Counted from the stretch's first letter, positions 1-8,081 are shown. The stretch: DNA of 64,000 nucleotides from Intestinimonas sp052065695 (GCF_052065695.1 NZ_JBQHTM010000006.1:1-64000); one strand, 5' to 3'. Notes: generated from the letters alone by a model not told the origin. Made by a program: numbers and translations.

Positions 1-94
1 TAAATGTTTCCTGTTTCTTCATCCCCATACACCACCATTGCGTTGATAGTGTTATTATCCCACATCCGGAGCCTTTATGGTAGTGCGGATTAAA

Positions 95-454
95 TCAGAG
101 ATTCCCTAGAATACCGGTATGGTCATCATAGGCCACGTCCAGACGGGTCATATGTAGCTGGTTGGAGTGGATGAAAGAGAGCAGATCTTCCCACCGGTTG
201 GGCAGCGTGGTGAGATCCTCAAAGTTCCGGCAACCCTGACCGGACATTTCACACCACACGCCCATGTCCTCACGGCCATTAAAATGTACGGAGATACAGC
301 CGAAATACAGACGATTCATATAGCCACGGGCACCTTTGGTCTCTGTCCAGGGACAATGAGACAGACCCAGAGCGTCAATGATCTCTTCCGGCGTGTGGAT
401 CTTGCTGGTGAATGACAGCCAGTCATAGATCACCACGTTTTCCTGATTGTCCAT
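95..454 (-). pseudogene. Truncated replication initiator / relaxase (Rep_trans-type), N-terminal part only
   Basis: The 119 residues start with a block containing IYDWLSFTSK and continue through GREDMGVWCEMSGQGCR to TRLDVAYDDHTGIL. I recognise this as the N-terminal part of the rolling-circle initiators and relaxases carried by Tn916-like elements, small integrative elements and Firmicutes inovirus-like prophages. Family members usually run to 300-400 residues. Here a stop follows GILGNL, and the downstream bases on the minus strand show only short open stretches in shifting frames. One of these, beginning at an ATG at 65 and leaving the window at base 1, might be an unrelated partial gene. 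The catalytic C-terminal part is missing, so the product is unlikely to nick DNA. The family is fairly sure; the type of parent element is not. Confidence 0.7.
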
Positions 455-485
455 AATCGGCCCCCCGTTTGCTCTCTTGTAGGTT

Positions 486-538
486 GTGCCCCCCTGTTAG
501 CGGAGGGGGCCTCCGGCCGGGAGCGACCCGGCCGGAGG
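486..538. repeat. Tandem GC-rich hairpins between rep remnant and its companion gene
   Basis: Bases 510-521 (CCTCCGGCCGGG) pair perfectly with 527-538 around the 5-base loop AGCGA. A run of six C at 489-494 can alternatively pair with the G-run at 505-509, competing for part of the same arm. No T-run follows on either strand, so this is not a standard terminator. Its place beside a rolling-circle initiator remnant makes a replication-origin (dso or sso) hairpin a reasonable guess, unproven. Confidence 0.5.
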
Positions 539-550
539 TGAACGATTCAC

Positions 551-838
551 TTACTCGTCTACCGCTGCCATGACGACCCGCTTCTTGTCGTCGAAAAACA
601 GCTTCACGCGGGTACCGGGCTCCAGATCCTGCCAGACATCAGCGGAGACGCACTTCTTCTTCTCCGCCTTCATCCCGGACGCCTGATAATCCTCCGACAC
701 ATAGGAGCTGACCGGAGACAGCACATACATGTTGTGATAAGGCATCTTCGCACCTTTATCCGTCTCAAACATGCCGGACGCCCAGCCCAGGAACACATAT
801 CCCTCATAATCCGTACTGACAGTGAATTCCTTGCCCAT
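551..838 (-). CDS. Small mobile-element protein, possible ssDNA-binding companion of Rep
   Basis: This 95-residue protein begins MGKEFTVSTDYEGYVFLGWA and ends LFFDDKKRVVMAAVDE. It lies just upstream of the truncated Rep on the same strand, with an AGGAAGG ribosome-binding site before the ATG at 838. It has no signal peptide or membrane segment and is rich in aromatic, Asp/Glu and Lys residues, as expected of a small beta-rich protein. I do not recognise a named family with certainty. Its size and position before Rep fit the ssDNA-binding protein slot of filamentous-phage-like and rolling-circle elements; that role is inferred from context only. The reading frame is intact although its neighbour is broken. 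Confidence 0.6.
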   Translation of the reverse strand: MGKEFTVSTDYEGYVFLGWASGMFETDKGAKMPYHNMYVLSPVSSYVSEDYQASGMKAEKKKCVSADVWQDLEPGTRVKLFFDDKKRVVMAAVDE

Positions 839-878
839 ATAGAGCCTTCCTTCCTGGGGCTATACCCCTATATAAATT

Positions 879-918
879 TTGGACAAGCGGACCTAGGAAC
901 CCAGGAACGCTTGTCCAA
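879..918. promoter_or_regulatory. 11-bp perfect inverted repeat upstream of the element gene
   Basis: TTGGACAAGCG at 879-889 is repeated inverted at 908-918, separated by 18 bases. It sits about 40 bases upstream of the start of the 95-residue gene (minus strand), in an AT-rich stretch between that gene and the rplS promoter. The position suits an operator for the element's own regulator. A junction or attachment sequence of the integrated element is the alternative. Confidence 0.45.
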
Positions 919-962
919 TTACATATTAGAACTTGCCGAGAGAGAAAAATGGAAAAATAGAC

Positions 963-991
963 TTGCATTTTTCTGCTTTCCATGGTATCAT
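963..991 (+). promoter_or_regulatory. SigA-type promoter for rplS
   Basis: TTGCAT at 963-968 and TATCAT at 986-991 are separated by exactly 17 bases, upstream of the rplS leader. Confidence 0.7.
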
Positions 992-1020
992 ATTTTGGCT
1001 TTGATAAAGGGTGGTCCTCT

Positions 1021-1064
1021 GCGGTGCCGCTCCCGAAAGGGAGGAGCGGCGGTAAAGCCGGCAC
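1021..1064 (+). promoter_or_regulatory. Structured rplS leader, probable L19 leader
   Basis: The leader can fold in two exclusive ways. Either GTGCCG (1024-1029) pairs with CGGCAC (1059-1064), enclosing a CTCCC-GAAA-GGGAG hairpin at 1030-1043, or GCCGCTCC (1026-1033) pairs with GGAGCGGC (1043-1050). Autoregulatory L19 leaders are known in Firmicutes. Assigning this one to that class rests on position and foldability, not on a covariance match. Confidence 0.5.
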
Positions 1065-1092
1065 GAACGCCTATAAACAGGAGGAAGTAAAA

Positions 1093-1434
1093 ATGGATCT
1101 CATGCAGAATTTCAATGAGAAGTACCTGAAGGCCGAGCCCCCCAAGGTGGAAGTGGGCGACACCGTCCGGGTGCACATCAAGGTCAAGGAAGGTAACCGT
1201 GAGCGTATCCAGGTCTTCGAGGGCACTGTGATCGCCAAGAAGCACGGTGGCATCGCCGAGACCTTTACCGTTCGCCGTGTCTCCTACGGCGTCGGCGTGG
1301 AGAAGGTCTTCCCCCTCCACTCTCCCGTCATTGAGAAGATCGAGACCGTTCGTACCGGTAAGGTGCGCCGGGCTAAGCTCTACTACCTGCGTGACCGTGT
1401 GGGCAAGAGCGCCAAGATCAAGGAGAAGCTGTAA
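1093..1434 (+). CDS. rplS: 50S ribosomal protein L19
   Basis: This 113-residue protein is of normal L19 length (110-120). L19 sits at the interface of the 30S and 50S subunits. It starts MDLMQNFNEKYLKAEPPKVE and contains the conserved core GDTVRVHIKVKEGNRERIQ, FEGTVIAKK and the C-terminal KVRRAKLYYLRDRVGKSAK signature. The ATG at 1093 is chosen because AGGAGGAA ends about 6 bases before it. A longer in-frame reading upstream would run through the leader and promoter and is rejected. It is transcribed from the promoter at 963-991, followed by a strong terminator, and forms the start of the conserved order rplS-rbgA-rnhB-yraN. Identification is essentially certain. Confidence 0.97.
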   Translation: MDLMQNFNEKYLKAEPPKVEVGDTVRVHIKVKEGNRERIQVFEGTVIAKKHGGIAETFTVRRVSYGVGVEKVFPLHSPVIEKIETVRTGKVRRAKLYYLRDRVGKSAKIKEKL

Positions 1435-1450
1435 GAAAATCCTTACGGAA

Positions 1451-1476
1451 AAGGAGCGGTTCGCCGCTCCTTTTTT
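1451..1476 (+). terminator. Rho-independent terminator after rplS
   Basis: AAGGAGCGG (1451-1459) pairs with CCGCTCCTT (1464-1472) across a TTCG tetraloop, with a T-run at 1471-1476. Confidence 0.93.
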
Positions 1477-1507
1477 GTATTCTTTTTCAAAAAGGCAACA
1501 GAACTCT

Positions 1508-1536
1508 TTTCATTTCGCCTGAAAGTGTTGTATAAT
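1508..1536 (+). promoter_or_regulatory. Promoter for rbgA operon
   Basis: A perfect TATAAT at 1531-1536 is preceded at 17 bases by TTTCAT (1508-1513). It lies between the rplS terminator and rbgA, so rbgA-rnhB-yraN and probably the genes behind them have their own promoter. Confidence 0.7.
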
Positions 1537-1589
1537 AAACTCCAATATGGCGCGAAGGCGCAAGATTGCGGAGGAAGGAGCGAAAGGGC

Positions 1590-2462
1590 TTGAATATCCA
1601 ATGGTATCCTGGCCACATGACCAAGACCCGCCGGATGATCGAGGCGGATCTGAAGCTGGTGGACCTGGTGGCGGAGGTCATCGACGCCCGTATCCCGCGG
1701 TCCAGTCGGAATCCGGACATTGATGAGTTGGTGGGGAGCAAGCCTCGGCTCATCGTCCTCAACCGGGCGGATCAGGCCGACCCGGCACTGAACAAGGCCT
1801 GGGGCAAATGGTTCCGGAACCGGGGCTGCGCCGTGTTGGAGACCGACAGCAAAACGGGAAAGGGTGTGGATCAGTTCTCCAATGTGGCAAAGGCGGCCCT
1901 GAAGGAGCAGATCGCCCGGTGGCGGGAGAAGGGCCAGGTGGGCCGCCCCGTCCGGGTGATGGTGGTAGGTGTGCCTAACGTAGGAAAATCCACCTTTATC
2001 AATAAGGTGGCCAAACGCAAGTCGGCCAAGGCCCAGGACCGCCCAGGCGTCACCCGGGGCAAGCAGTGGGTGGCGGTAGATGCTGGCCTGGACCTGCTGG
2101 ACACCCCAGGCATCCTCTGGCCCAAGTTCGAGGATCAGGAGGTGGGCCGCCGTCTAGCTTATGCCGGCGCCATTAAAGACGACATCATGGACGTGGAGGA
2201 GCTGGGCTGTACCCTGATGGAGGAACTGGCCGACCGATACCCTCAGGCTCTGGCTGACCGCTATAAGCTGACCCCGGAGCCGGGCACCCCCGGCTGGGAG
2301 CTGCTGGAGGCGGCTGGCCGGAAGCGCGGCTTCCTTATCTCCGGGGGCGAAGTGGACCTCAACCGTATGGCGAGAGTGCTGCTGGATGAGTTTCGAGGCG
2401 GCAAGCTTGGGCGCTTTACACTTGAGATACCGAAAGGAGTCGAAGAAGATGGAACAGACTGA
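1590..2462 (+). CDS. rbgA: Ribosome biogenesis GTPase YlqF/RbgA
   Basis: A 290-residue circularly permuted GTPase that matures the 50S subunit late in assembly. The motif order is permuted as in the family: G4-like NRAD at residues 58-61, then G1 GVPNVGKS at 127-134, then G3 DTPG at 171-174. The N-terminus NIQWYPGHMTKT is the usual YlqF start. The start codon is TTG at 1590, chosen because GGAGGAAGGAG ends 9 bases upstream and the family begins at this point. An in-frame TTG at 1566 would precede that site. The end overlaps rnhB by 14 bases. Confident assignment. Confidence 0.95.
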   Translation: MNIQWYPGHMTKTRRMIEADLKLVDLVAEVIDARIPRSSRNPDIDELVGSKPRLIVLNRADQADPALNKAWGKWFRNRGCAVLETDSKTGKGVDQFSNVAKAALKEQIARWREKGQVGRPVRVMVVGVPNVGKSTFINKVAKRKSAKAQDRPGVTRGKQWVAVDAGLDLLDTPGILWPKFEDQEVGRRLAYAGAIKDDIMDVEELGCTLMEELADRYPQALADRYKLTPEPGTPGWELLEAAGRKRGFLISGGEVDLNRMARVLLDEFRGGKLGRFTLEIPKGVEEDGTD

Positions 2463-3072
2463 TCTCTGGGCCATCGAGAACCAGTGCCGGCAGGAGGGTG
2501 CCCTGATGGTGTGCGGCGCCGACGAGGCGGGGGCTGGTCCTCTGGCCGGGGATGTGTACGCTGCGGCGGTGATCCTGCCCTGGGGATGGGTCCCGGAAGG
2601 CCTCAACGATTCCAAAAAGCTGACCCCAAAGCAGCGGGACCGGCTGTTTGATGAGATCCGGGAGAAGGCGGTGGCCTGGTCGGTGACCTCGGTGGATGCG
2701 GCCACCATCGATGAGATCAACATCCTTTCTGCCCGCCTGCTGGCCATGGACCGGGCTATCCGGGGCCTGGACCCGGCGGCGGACTTTGCCCTCATCGACG
2801 GGAATCGTGACAAGGGAATTTCCTGTTCACACCGCACCGTCATTAAGGGAGACAGCCTCAGTGCCAATATCGCGGCGGCCTCTATTCTGGCTAAAGTGAG
2901 CCGGGACCGATACATGGAGGAGATGGCCAAGGCGTACCCGGAGTACGAGTTTGAACGCCACAAGGGCTATCCCACCAAGCGCCACTATGAACTGTTGCGG
3001 CAGTACGGTCCCTGTCCCATCCACCGGAAGAGCTTTCTCAAAAAGTTTTATGCCGGCGGTGAGATACCGTGA
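2449..3072 (+). CDS. rnhB: Ribonuclease HII
   Basis: This 207-residue enzyme cleaves the RNA strand of RNA-DNA hybrids and single ribonucleotides in DNA. The active-site motif GADEAGAGPLAG is seen with D25 and E26, followed by NDSKKLTPKQR and FALIDGN, which supplies another acidic ligand. The C-terminal HKGYPTKRHYELLRQYGPCPIHR is typical. The ATG at 2449 is used because AAAGGAG ends 9 bases upstream and the family starts near here. It lies inside the end of rbgA and overlaps yraN by four bases, so the three genes are probably translationally coupled. Confidence 0.96.
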   Translation: MEQTDLWAIENQCRQEGALMVCGADEAGAGPLAGDVYAAAVILPWGWVPEGLNDSKKLTPKQRDRLFDEIREKAVAWSVTSVDAATIDEINILSARLLAMDRAIRGLDPAADFALIDGNRDKGISCSHRTVIKGDSLSANIAAASILAKVSRDRYMEEMAKAYPEYEFERHKGYPTKRHYELLRQYGPCPIHRKSFLKKFYAGGEIP

Positions 3073-3437
3073 CGGGGGGAGACCGGCGGCTGCTGGGCCG
3101 CTGGGGAGAGACCCAAGTGGCGGATTGGCTACGAGTTAGGGGCTGGCGAGTTGTTTCCGCCGGCTGGCGGTGCCGCTTCGGTGAGATCGACCTGATTGCA
3201 GTAAATGACAAGTATATTATCTTTACAGAAGTGAAGCTAAGGAAAAGTGCCGCGTTTGCTCCGGCTAAGGCCTTCGTGGACCGGGGAAAGCAGGAGCGGG
3301 TGCGGATATCGGCCCAGCTTTACCTGCAGGAACACCCTACTGAGCTCCAGCCACGCTTCGACGTAGCGGAGGTCTACGCCCCGGAGGGTACAGCCACCCG
3401 TAAACCGGAAATCGACTACATAGAGGATGCGTTTTAG
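3069..3437 (+). CDS. yraN: YraN family (UPF0102) nuclease-fold protein
   Basis: 122 residues, starting at GTG 3069 in the GTGA overlap with rnhB. The protein has the UPF0102 pattern: LGRWGETQVADWLRVRGW, then CRFGEIDLIAV and FTEVKLRKS. These supply the E, D and E-x-K residues of the restriction-endonuclease-like fold. Members are usually found beside rnhB, as here. The biological role is not settled; involvement in processing of DNA during repair or uptake has been proposed. The final residues RKPEIDYIEDAF match the family end, so it is intact. Confidence 0.9.
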   Translation: MTGGDRRLLGRWGETQVADWLRVRGWRVVSAGWRCRFGEIDLIAVNDKYIIFTEVKLRKSAAFAPAKAFVDRGKQERVRISAQLYLQEHPTELQPRFDVAEVYAPEGTATRKPEIDYIEDAF

Positions 3438-3439
3438 CC

Positions 3440-4375
3440 ATGGATCTGTTTGACGGACACTGTGATACCATATTAGAATGTTACCTGGAGGGCGGCGGGC
3501 TTCGACGCCAGACGGGTCACTTGGACCTGGAGCGTCGGCAGGGCAAGGGCCGCTGGGCCCAGTTTTTTGCCACCTTTGGTTCCCCAGAGGACATGCCGGG
3601 CCGGTCGCTGTGGGAGGTCTTTCTGGAGGAATACGCCCTCTTTCGAAGCGAGATAGATGCCAATGCCGATCTGGTAGTCTTCTGTCGGACCGGCGCTGAG
3701 GCTGAGGCGGCCTTTGCCGCTGGAAAAACGGCGGCCTTTCTGTCTGCGGAGGGTGCAGAACTTCTGGACTGTGATCTGGAAAAGCTTCGAATGGCCCATC
3801 GGATGGGGGTCCGCATCGTGAACATTACCTGGAACCACCCCAACGCCCTCTCTGGTACCAATGCCGAGAAGCAGGACCGGGGCCTGTCTGAACAGGGAAG
3901 GGCCTTTGTGAAGACGATGGGAGAGTTGGGGATGCTGGTAGACGTATCCCACCTGTCTGATCCTGGTTTCTGGGATGTGATGGAGATCACCGAACGGCCG
4001 GTAGTGGCCACCCATTCCAACTCCCGGTCCGTATTTCCTCATCCGAGGAACTTGACCGATGAGCAATTTACTGCCATAATAAACACCAATGGGGTAGCCG
4101 GCCTCAACATGTACGCCGGCTTCCTGGGAGATGACCCGGATTTTGACACGGTGGTCTCCCACCTGGAGCACTTCCTCGCCCTGGGCGGGGAGAATAACGT
4201 GTCCATAGGCGGCGACTGGGACGGGATCACCAGTATGCCTCGGGGCATGAACGGCATCCAGGACATGGAAAAGCTCTATGAGCACCTGCTCCGGCGCAAT
4301 TACAGCGAAGCGCTGCTGGAGAAGGTCTTCTATTCTAATCTGATGAGGGTCGTGAACGAAGTATGCAGTATGTAA
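3440..4375 (+). CDS. Membrane-dipeptidase family (M19) metallopeptidase
   Basis: 311 residues of the renal-dipeptidase-like M19 family, which hydrolyse dipeptides, including some with a D-residue at the C-terminal side, using two zinc ions. The expected ligands are visible: H7 and D9 in DGHCDT, E104 in SAEGAE, H171 in DVSHLSD and H192 in ATHSNSR. D-x-DG near the C-terminus (GGDWDG) completes the set. No signal peptide or membrane segment is present, so it is cytoplasmic despite the family name. The start is two bases after yraN. Its last 13 bases overlap thrC. The substrate cannot be told from sequence; turnover of peptides or wall fragments is plausible. Confidence 0.9.
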   Translation: MDLFDGHCDTILECYLEGGGLRRQTGHLDLERRQGKGRWAQFFATFGSPEDMPGRSLWEVFLEEYALFRSEIDANADLVVFCRTGAEAEAAFAAGKTAAFLSAEGAELLDCDLEKLRMAHRMGVRIVNITWNHPNALSGTNAEKQDRGLSEQGRAFVKTMGELGMLVDVSHLSDPGFWDVMEITERPVVATHSNSRSVFPHPRNLTDEQFTAIINTNGVAGLNMYAGFLGDDPDFDTVVSHLEHFLALGGENNVSIGGDWDGITSMPRGMNGIQDMEKLYEHLLRRNYSEALLEKVFYSNLMRVVNEVCSM

Positions 4376-5850
4376 GCACAAGAAACAAAAACCAGAAATG
4401 CAGCGCGGCCCAGGCGATCGCCCAAGGGCTGGCCCTGGACGGCGGTCTGCTGACGCCGGAAGTGCTGCCCAAGCTCTCTCCCAACGGACTAAAAACCATG
4501 ACCGATATGTCCTATCAGCAGCGGGCGGTCTTTGTGATGGGCTCTTACCTGGATGACTTCACGGCCTCTGAGCTCTCCGCCTATGCCACCCGGGCCTACG
4601 GTCCCGATAAGTTTGATACCAAGGCTGTGGCGCCGGTACGGCAGCTGGACGACAAGACCTACTGCCTGGAGCTTTGGCATGGACCCACCTGTGCCTTCAA
4701 GGATATGGCCCTTCAGATGCTGCCCCACCTGCTATCGGCTTCTCTGAGCAAGAATGAGGAGCAGAAGACGGTGTGCATTCTGGTGGCCACCTCCGGAGAT
4801 ACCGGAAAGGCCGCCCTGGAGGGCTTCAAGGACGTGGACCGGACCCGTATTCTGGTGTTCTATCCCAAGGACGGCGTCTCCGACATCCAGCAGCTCCAGA
4901 TGCAGACCCAGGAGGGGGACAACGTGGGTGTCTGCGCCGTGGTGGGCAACTTTGACGATGCTCAGACCGGCGTGAAGCGACTCTTCTCCGACGCAGCCCT
5001 CCGGGACACCCTGGCCGGGCGGGGCTATTTCTTCTCCTCGGCCAACTCCATCAACTGGGGCCGAATTCTGCCGCAGATCGTCTATTACATCTCGGCCTAC
5101 TGCGATCTTCTCAAGGAAGGTAAGCTCCAGAAGGGTGACCCTATCAATGTCTGTGTACCCACAGGCAATTTTGGCAACATCCTCTCAGCCTACTACGCTA
5201 AGCAGATGGGGGTGCCCATTCACAAGCTGATCTGTGCCTCCAACCAGAACAACGTCCTCACCGACTTCATCAAGACCGGCGTCTACGACCGGAACCGGCC
5301 TTTCTATAATACCATGTCCCCCTCCATGGACATCTTGATCTCCTCCAACCTGGAGCGGATGCTCTTCGAGTTCACGGAGCGGGACGATGTGGCCGTGAAG
5401 GAGTACATGTCCGCTCTGGCCTCCGAAGGCCGCTACGAGGTCAGCGAGAAGGTGAAGAAGCAGCTGGACAAAAACTTCGCCGCCGGCTGCTGTGGGGACG
5501 CCGAGACCCAGGCCATGATCGCCAAGATGTGGAAGGGCAAGAACTACCTCATTGACACCCATACCGCCGTGGCCTTCCACGTGCTGGAGGAGTACCGCCG
5601 GGAGACCGGGGACGACACCCCCACCGTGGTGGTGTCTACCGCCAGCCCCTTCAAGTTCTGCGACAACGTGCTGGGCGCTCTGGGCGTCACCGACCTGGCT
5701 GCTGGCACCGATATTCTGGACCAGCTCTCCAAGGTCACCGGCGTGCCGGTGCCCGCCCCTCTGGCCAATCTGAAAGGGAAGGAGATCCGCTTCCAGCAGG
5801 TCACCGAGAAGGAGAACATGTCCGACCGGGTGCTGGAGATGCTCCGGTAA
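4363..5850 (+). CDS. thrC: Threonine synthase
   Basis: This 495-residue PLP enzyme converts O-phospho-L-homoserine to L-threonine. It has the N-terminal MQYVSTRNK start of the long clostridial and proteobacterial type. The Schiff-base lysine is K113 in HGPTCAFKDMALQ, the phosphate-binding stretch is ATSGDTGKAALEGF, and SANSINWGRI and VPTGNFGNIL are further family marks. The start overlaps the M19 gene by 13 bases. No homoserine kinase or dehydrogenase gene lies nearby in the window, so the pathway is split. The length and the end RVLEMLR are normal. Confidence 0.96.
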   Translation: MQYVSTRNKNQKCSAAQAIAQGLALDGGLLTPEVLPKLSPNGLKTMTDMSYQQRAVFVMGSYLDDFTASELSAYATRAYGPDKFDTKAVAPVRQLDDKTYCLELWHGPTCAFKDMALQMLPHLLSASLSKNEEQKTVCILVATSGDTGKAALEGFKDVDRTRILVFYPKDGVSDIQQLQMQTQEGDNVGVCAVVGNFDDAQTGVKRLFSDAALRDTLAGRGYFFSSANSINWGRILPQIVYYISAYCDLLKEGKLQKGDPINVCVPTGNFGNILSAYYAKQMGVPIHKLICASNQNNVLTDFIKTGVYDRNRPFYNTMSPSMDILISSNLERMLFEFTERDDVAVKEYMSALASEGRYEVSEKVKKQLDKNFAAGCCGDAETQAMIAKMWKGKNYLIDTHTAVAFHVLEEYRRETGDDTPTVVVSTASPFKFCDNVLGALGVTDLAAGTDILDQLSKVTGVPVPAPLANLKGKEIRFQQVTEKENMSDRVLEMLR

Positions 5851-5871
5851 GGTGGAGAAGGAGGTAGACCC

Positions 5872-6561
5872 ATGGCTCTATTCGCCTTGGGCGACCCCCA
5901 TCTCTCCCTGGGGGCCAACAAGCCCATGGATGTCTTTGGAGGCGCCTGGGAGGGATATGTGGAAAAACTCTCTGCCGGCTTTGGCGTGGTAGGGGGGGAG
6001 GATACGGTAGTCCTGTGCGGGGACATCTCCTGGGGGATGAGCCTGGAGCAGGCCAAAGCCGACTTCGCCTGGCTGGATGCCCTGCCGGGACGGCGGAAGC
6101 TCCTTTTGAAGGGCAACCACGACTACTGGTGGACCACTGCTTCCAAAATGAAAAAGTTTTTTGTCGAGAACGGCTTCCAGACCCTGGACATCCTCCACAA
6201 CAACTGTCACTTCTACGGGGACATCGCCCTGTGCGGCACCCGTGGATGGTTCTATGAGGAGGACCAGCAGGGGCACAACGAAAAGGTCTTCAACCGGGAG
6301 CTCATCCGTCTAGAGGCATCACTGAAGGCGGCGGGGGACAAACCCAAGCTGTGTTTTCTCCACTACCCGCCTCTCTACCAGGGCTATACCTGCCCTGAGA
6401 TCCTGGCACTGCTGGAGCGCTACGGGGTGGAGCGGTGTTTCTACGGCCACCTCCACGGGGGCAGCCACCGGCTGGCTATCGAGGGAGAGCGCAATGGGGT
6501 GGACTACCGCCTAGTGGCCGCCGACTACCTGCGTTTCGTGCCCAAACTGGTGCTGCCGTAA
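5872..6561 (+). CDS. Calcineurin-like metallophosphoesterase
   Basis: 229 residues with the full set of dinuclear metallophosphoesterase motifs: GDPHLS (D8, H10), CGDISWG, GNHDYWW, a histidine in FLHYPPL, and GHLHGGS near residue 185. The order and the WW after GNHDY resemble the COG1768 group of predicted phosphohydrolases, whose substrate is unknown. It starts at ATG 5872 with GGAGGT seven bases upstream and is probably cotranscribed with thrC. There is no signal peptide, so it is cytoplasmic. It is separated from tig by a promoter. Confidence 0.88.
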   Translation: MALFALGDPHLSLGANKPMDVFGGAWEGYVEKLSAGFGVVGGEDTVVLCGDISWGMSLEQAKADFAWLDALPGRRKLLLKGNHDYWWTTASKMKKFFVENGFQTLDILHNNCHFYGDIALCGTRGWFYEEDQQGHNEKVFNRELIRLEASLKAAGDKPKLCFLHYPPLYQGYTCPEILALLERYGVERCFYGHLHGGSHRLAIEGERNGVDYRLVAADYLRFVPKLVLP

Positions 6562-6600
6562 AGCCCCAAAGAAGAATTTTTTCGATTTTGAAAAAAAGAG

Positions 6601-6629
6601 TGGAAAAGTCCGAAAAGATTTGGTACTAT
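6601..6629 (+). promoter_or_regulatory. Extended -10 promoter for tig
   Basis: TACTAT at 6624-6629 is preceded by TG at 6621-6622 (extended -10). A weak TGGAAA lies at -35 spacing (6601-6606). The surroundings are A-rich, unlike the coding DNA. Confidence 0.6.
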
Positions 6630-6671
6630 AGATAGGATTCTGATATTACACATTCAGGAGGAAGTAAGTAG

Positions 6672-8081
6672 ATGAACGTCAAGAGTAAAGAAAATCAGGA
6701 GAACAGCGCCGTCGAGCTGGTCATCGAGGTGGGCGCCGAGGAGTTTGAGGCCGCGGTGGACAAGGTCTATCGCAAGAACCGGAAGAGCATCGCTGTCCCC
6801 GGCTTCCGGAAGGGCCATGCCCCCCGGAAGATCATTGAGGGAATGTATGGCTCCGGCGTGTTCTATCAGGACGCCATCGACGAGCTCTATCCTACCGCTT
6901 ATGCCCAGGCCGTGGAGCAGGAGGGCCTGGACCCCGTGGCCTACCCCAAGGTGGAGGTCCTGGAGGTGGGCAAGGATGGCTTCACTTTCAAGGCTCTGGT
7001 CACCGTTCGTCCTCCCTTTGAGATCGGCAATTATAAGGGCCTGACTGCCTCCAAGGAAGAGGTGGAGATTACCGCCGAGGACGTGGAGAACGAGCTCAAG
7101 CCCTACATCCAGCGGGCCACCCGTCTGGTGAACGTGGAGCGCGAGGCCAAGGAGGGCGACACCGTCCTCATCGACTTCGAGGGCTTCAAGGACGGCGTGC
7201 CTTTCGAGGGCGGCAAGGGTGAGAACCACGCTCTGGAGCTGGGCTCCCACTCCTTTATCCCCGGCTTTGAAGAGGGCGTTGTGGGTATGAAGCCCGGTGA
7301 TGAGAAGGACCTGAACGTCACTTTCCCCGAGGAGTATACCCCCGAGCTGGCCGGAAAGGACGTGGTCTTCAAGGTGAAGGTCCACGAGGTGAAGGAGCCC
7401 CAGGCCCCTGTGGTGGACGACGAGTTCGCCAAGGACGTGTCCGAGTTCGACACCCTGGAGGAGTTCAAGAAGGATCTGGAGAGCAAGCTGCGGGAGCGCC
7501 GTGAGCACGCTGCCCAGCACGCTTTTGAGGATGCTGTTACCGACGCCCTGATCAGCGAGCTGAAGGTGGAGCTGCCTCAGGCCATGATCGATTTCCGCGG
7601 TGATCAGGTGCTCCAGGAATATGCCAACCGCTTTGAGCGCCAGGGCCTGCCCTTCCAGCAGTACCTGCAGATGACCGGCCAGACTCTGGACGCCATGCGT
7701 GAGCAGGCCAAGGCTGCCGCTGAGCACCAGATCAAGATCGAGATGGCGCTGGATGCCGTGGCCGCTGCCGAGAACATGACCGTTACCGATGAGGAGCTGG
7801 AGACCGAGTATAAGGCTCTGGCCGAACAGTACGGCATGGAGGTGGACCAGGTCAAGGCTGCTGCCGATGCTGAGGATGTGAAGGCTACTCTCCTGCGCCG
7901 GAAGGCCATGGAGCTGGTGAAGGCTGAGGCCAAGGCGGAGAAGCCCAAGAAGACCACCAAGAAGAAGGCCGCCAAGGAGGAGGAGCCCGCCGCTGAGGGT
8001 GAGGCTGCTCCTAAGAAGCGCGCCACCCGCGCCAAGAAGGGTACCCCTGACAAGGCCGAGGAGTCCGCAGAGAAGGAATAA
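6672..8081 (+). CDS. tig: Trigger factor, ribosome-associated chaperone
   Basis: 469 residues. The N-terminal ribosome-binding domain carries GFRKGHAPR at about residues 40-48, the signature that docks on L23. The FKBP-like PPIase domain follows (about 155-240, with EGDTVLIDFEGFKDG and PGFEEGVVGMKPG), then the C-terminal chaperone arms. The last 50 or so residues are a low-complexity extension rich in Lys, Ala, Glu and Pro that ordinary trigger factors (about 430 residues) lack; see findings. It starts at ATG 6672 behind AGGAGGAA. It opens the proteostasis block tig-clpP-clpX-lon, an order common in Firmicutes. Confidence 0.96.
   Translation: MNVKSKENQENSAVELVIEVGAEEFEAAVDKVYRKNRKSIAVPGFRKGHAPRKIIEGMYGSGVFYQDAIDELYPTAYAQAVEQEGLDPVAYPKVEVLEVGKDGFTFKALVTVRPPFEIGNYKGLTASKEEVEITAEDVENELKPYIQRATRLVNVEREAKEGDTVLIDFEGFKDGVPFEGGKGENHALELGSHSFIPGFEEGVVGMKPGDEKDLNVTFPEEYTPELAGKDVVFKVKVHEVKEPQAPVVDDEFAKDVSEFDTLEEFKKDLESKLRERREHAAQHAFEDAVTDALISELKVELPQAMIDFRGDQVLQEYANRFERQGLPFQQYLQMTGQTLDAMREQAKAAAEHQIKIEMALDAVAAAENMTVTDEELETEYKALAEQYGMEVDQVKAAADAEDVKATLLRRKAMELVKAEAKAEKPKKTTKKKAAKEEEPAAEGEAAPKKRATRAKKGTPDKAEESAEKE

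Noticed and set aside
1..65. Short minus-strand frame leaving the left edge (ATG at 65)
   Set aside because: Only 21 codons are inside the window; the frame looks protein-like but could equally be decayed rep sequence, so it is mentioned only with the rep remnant.
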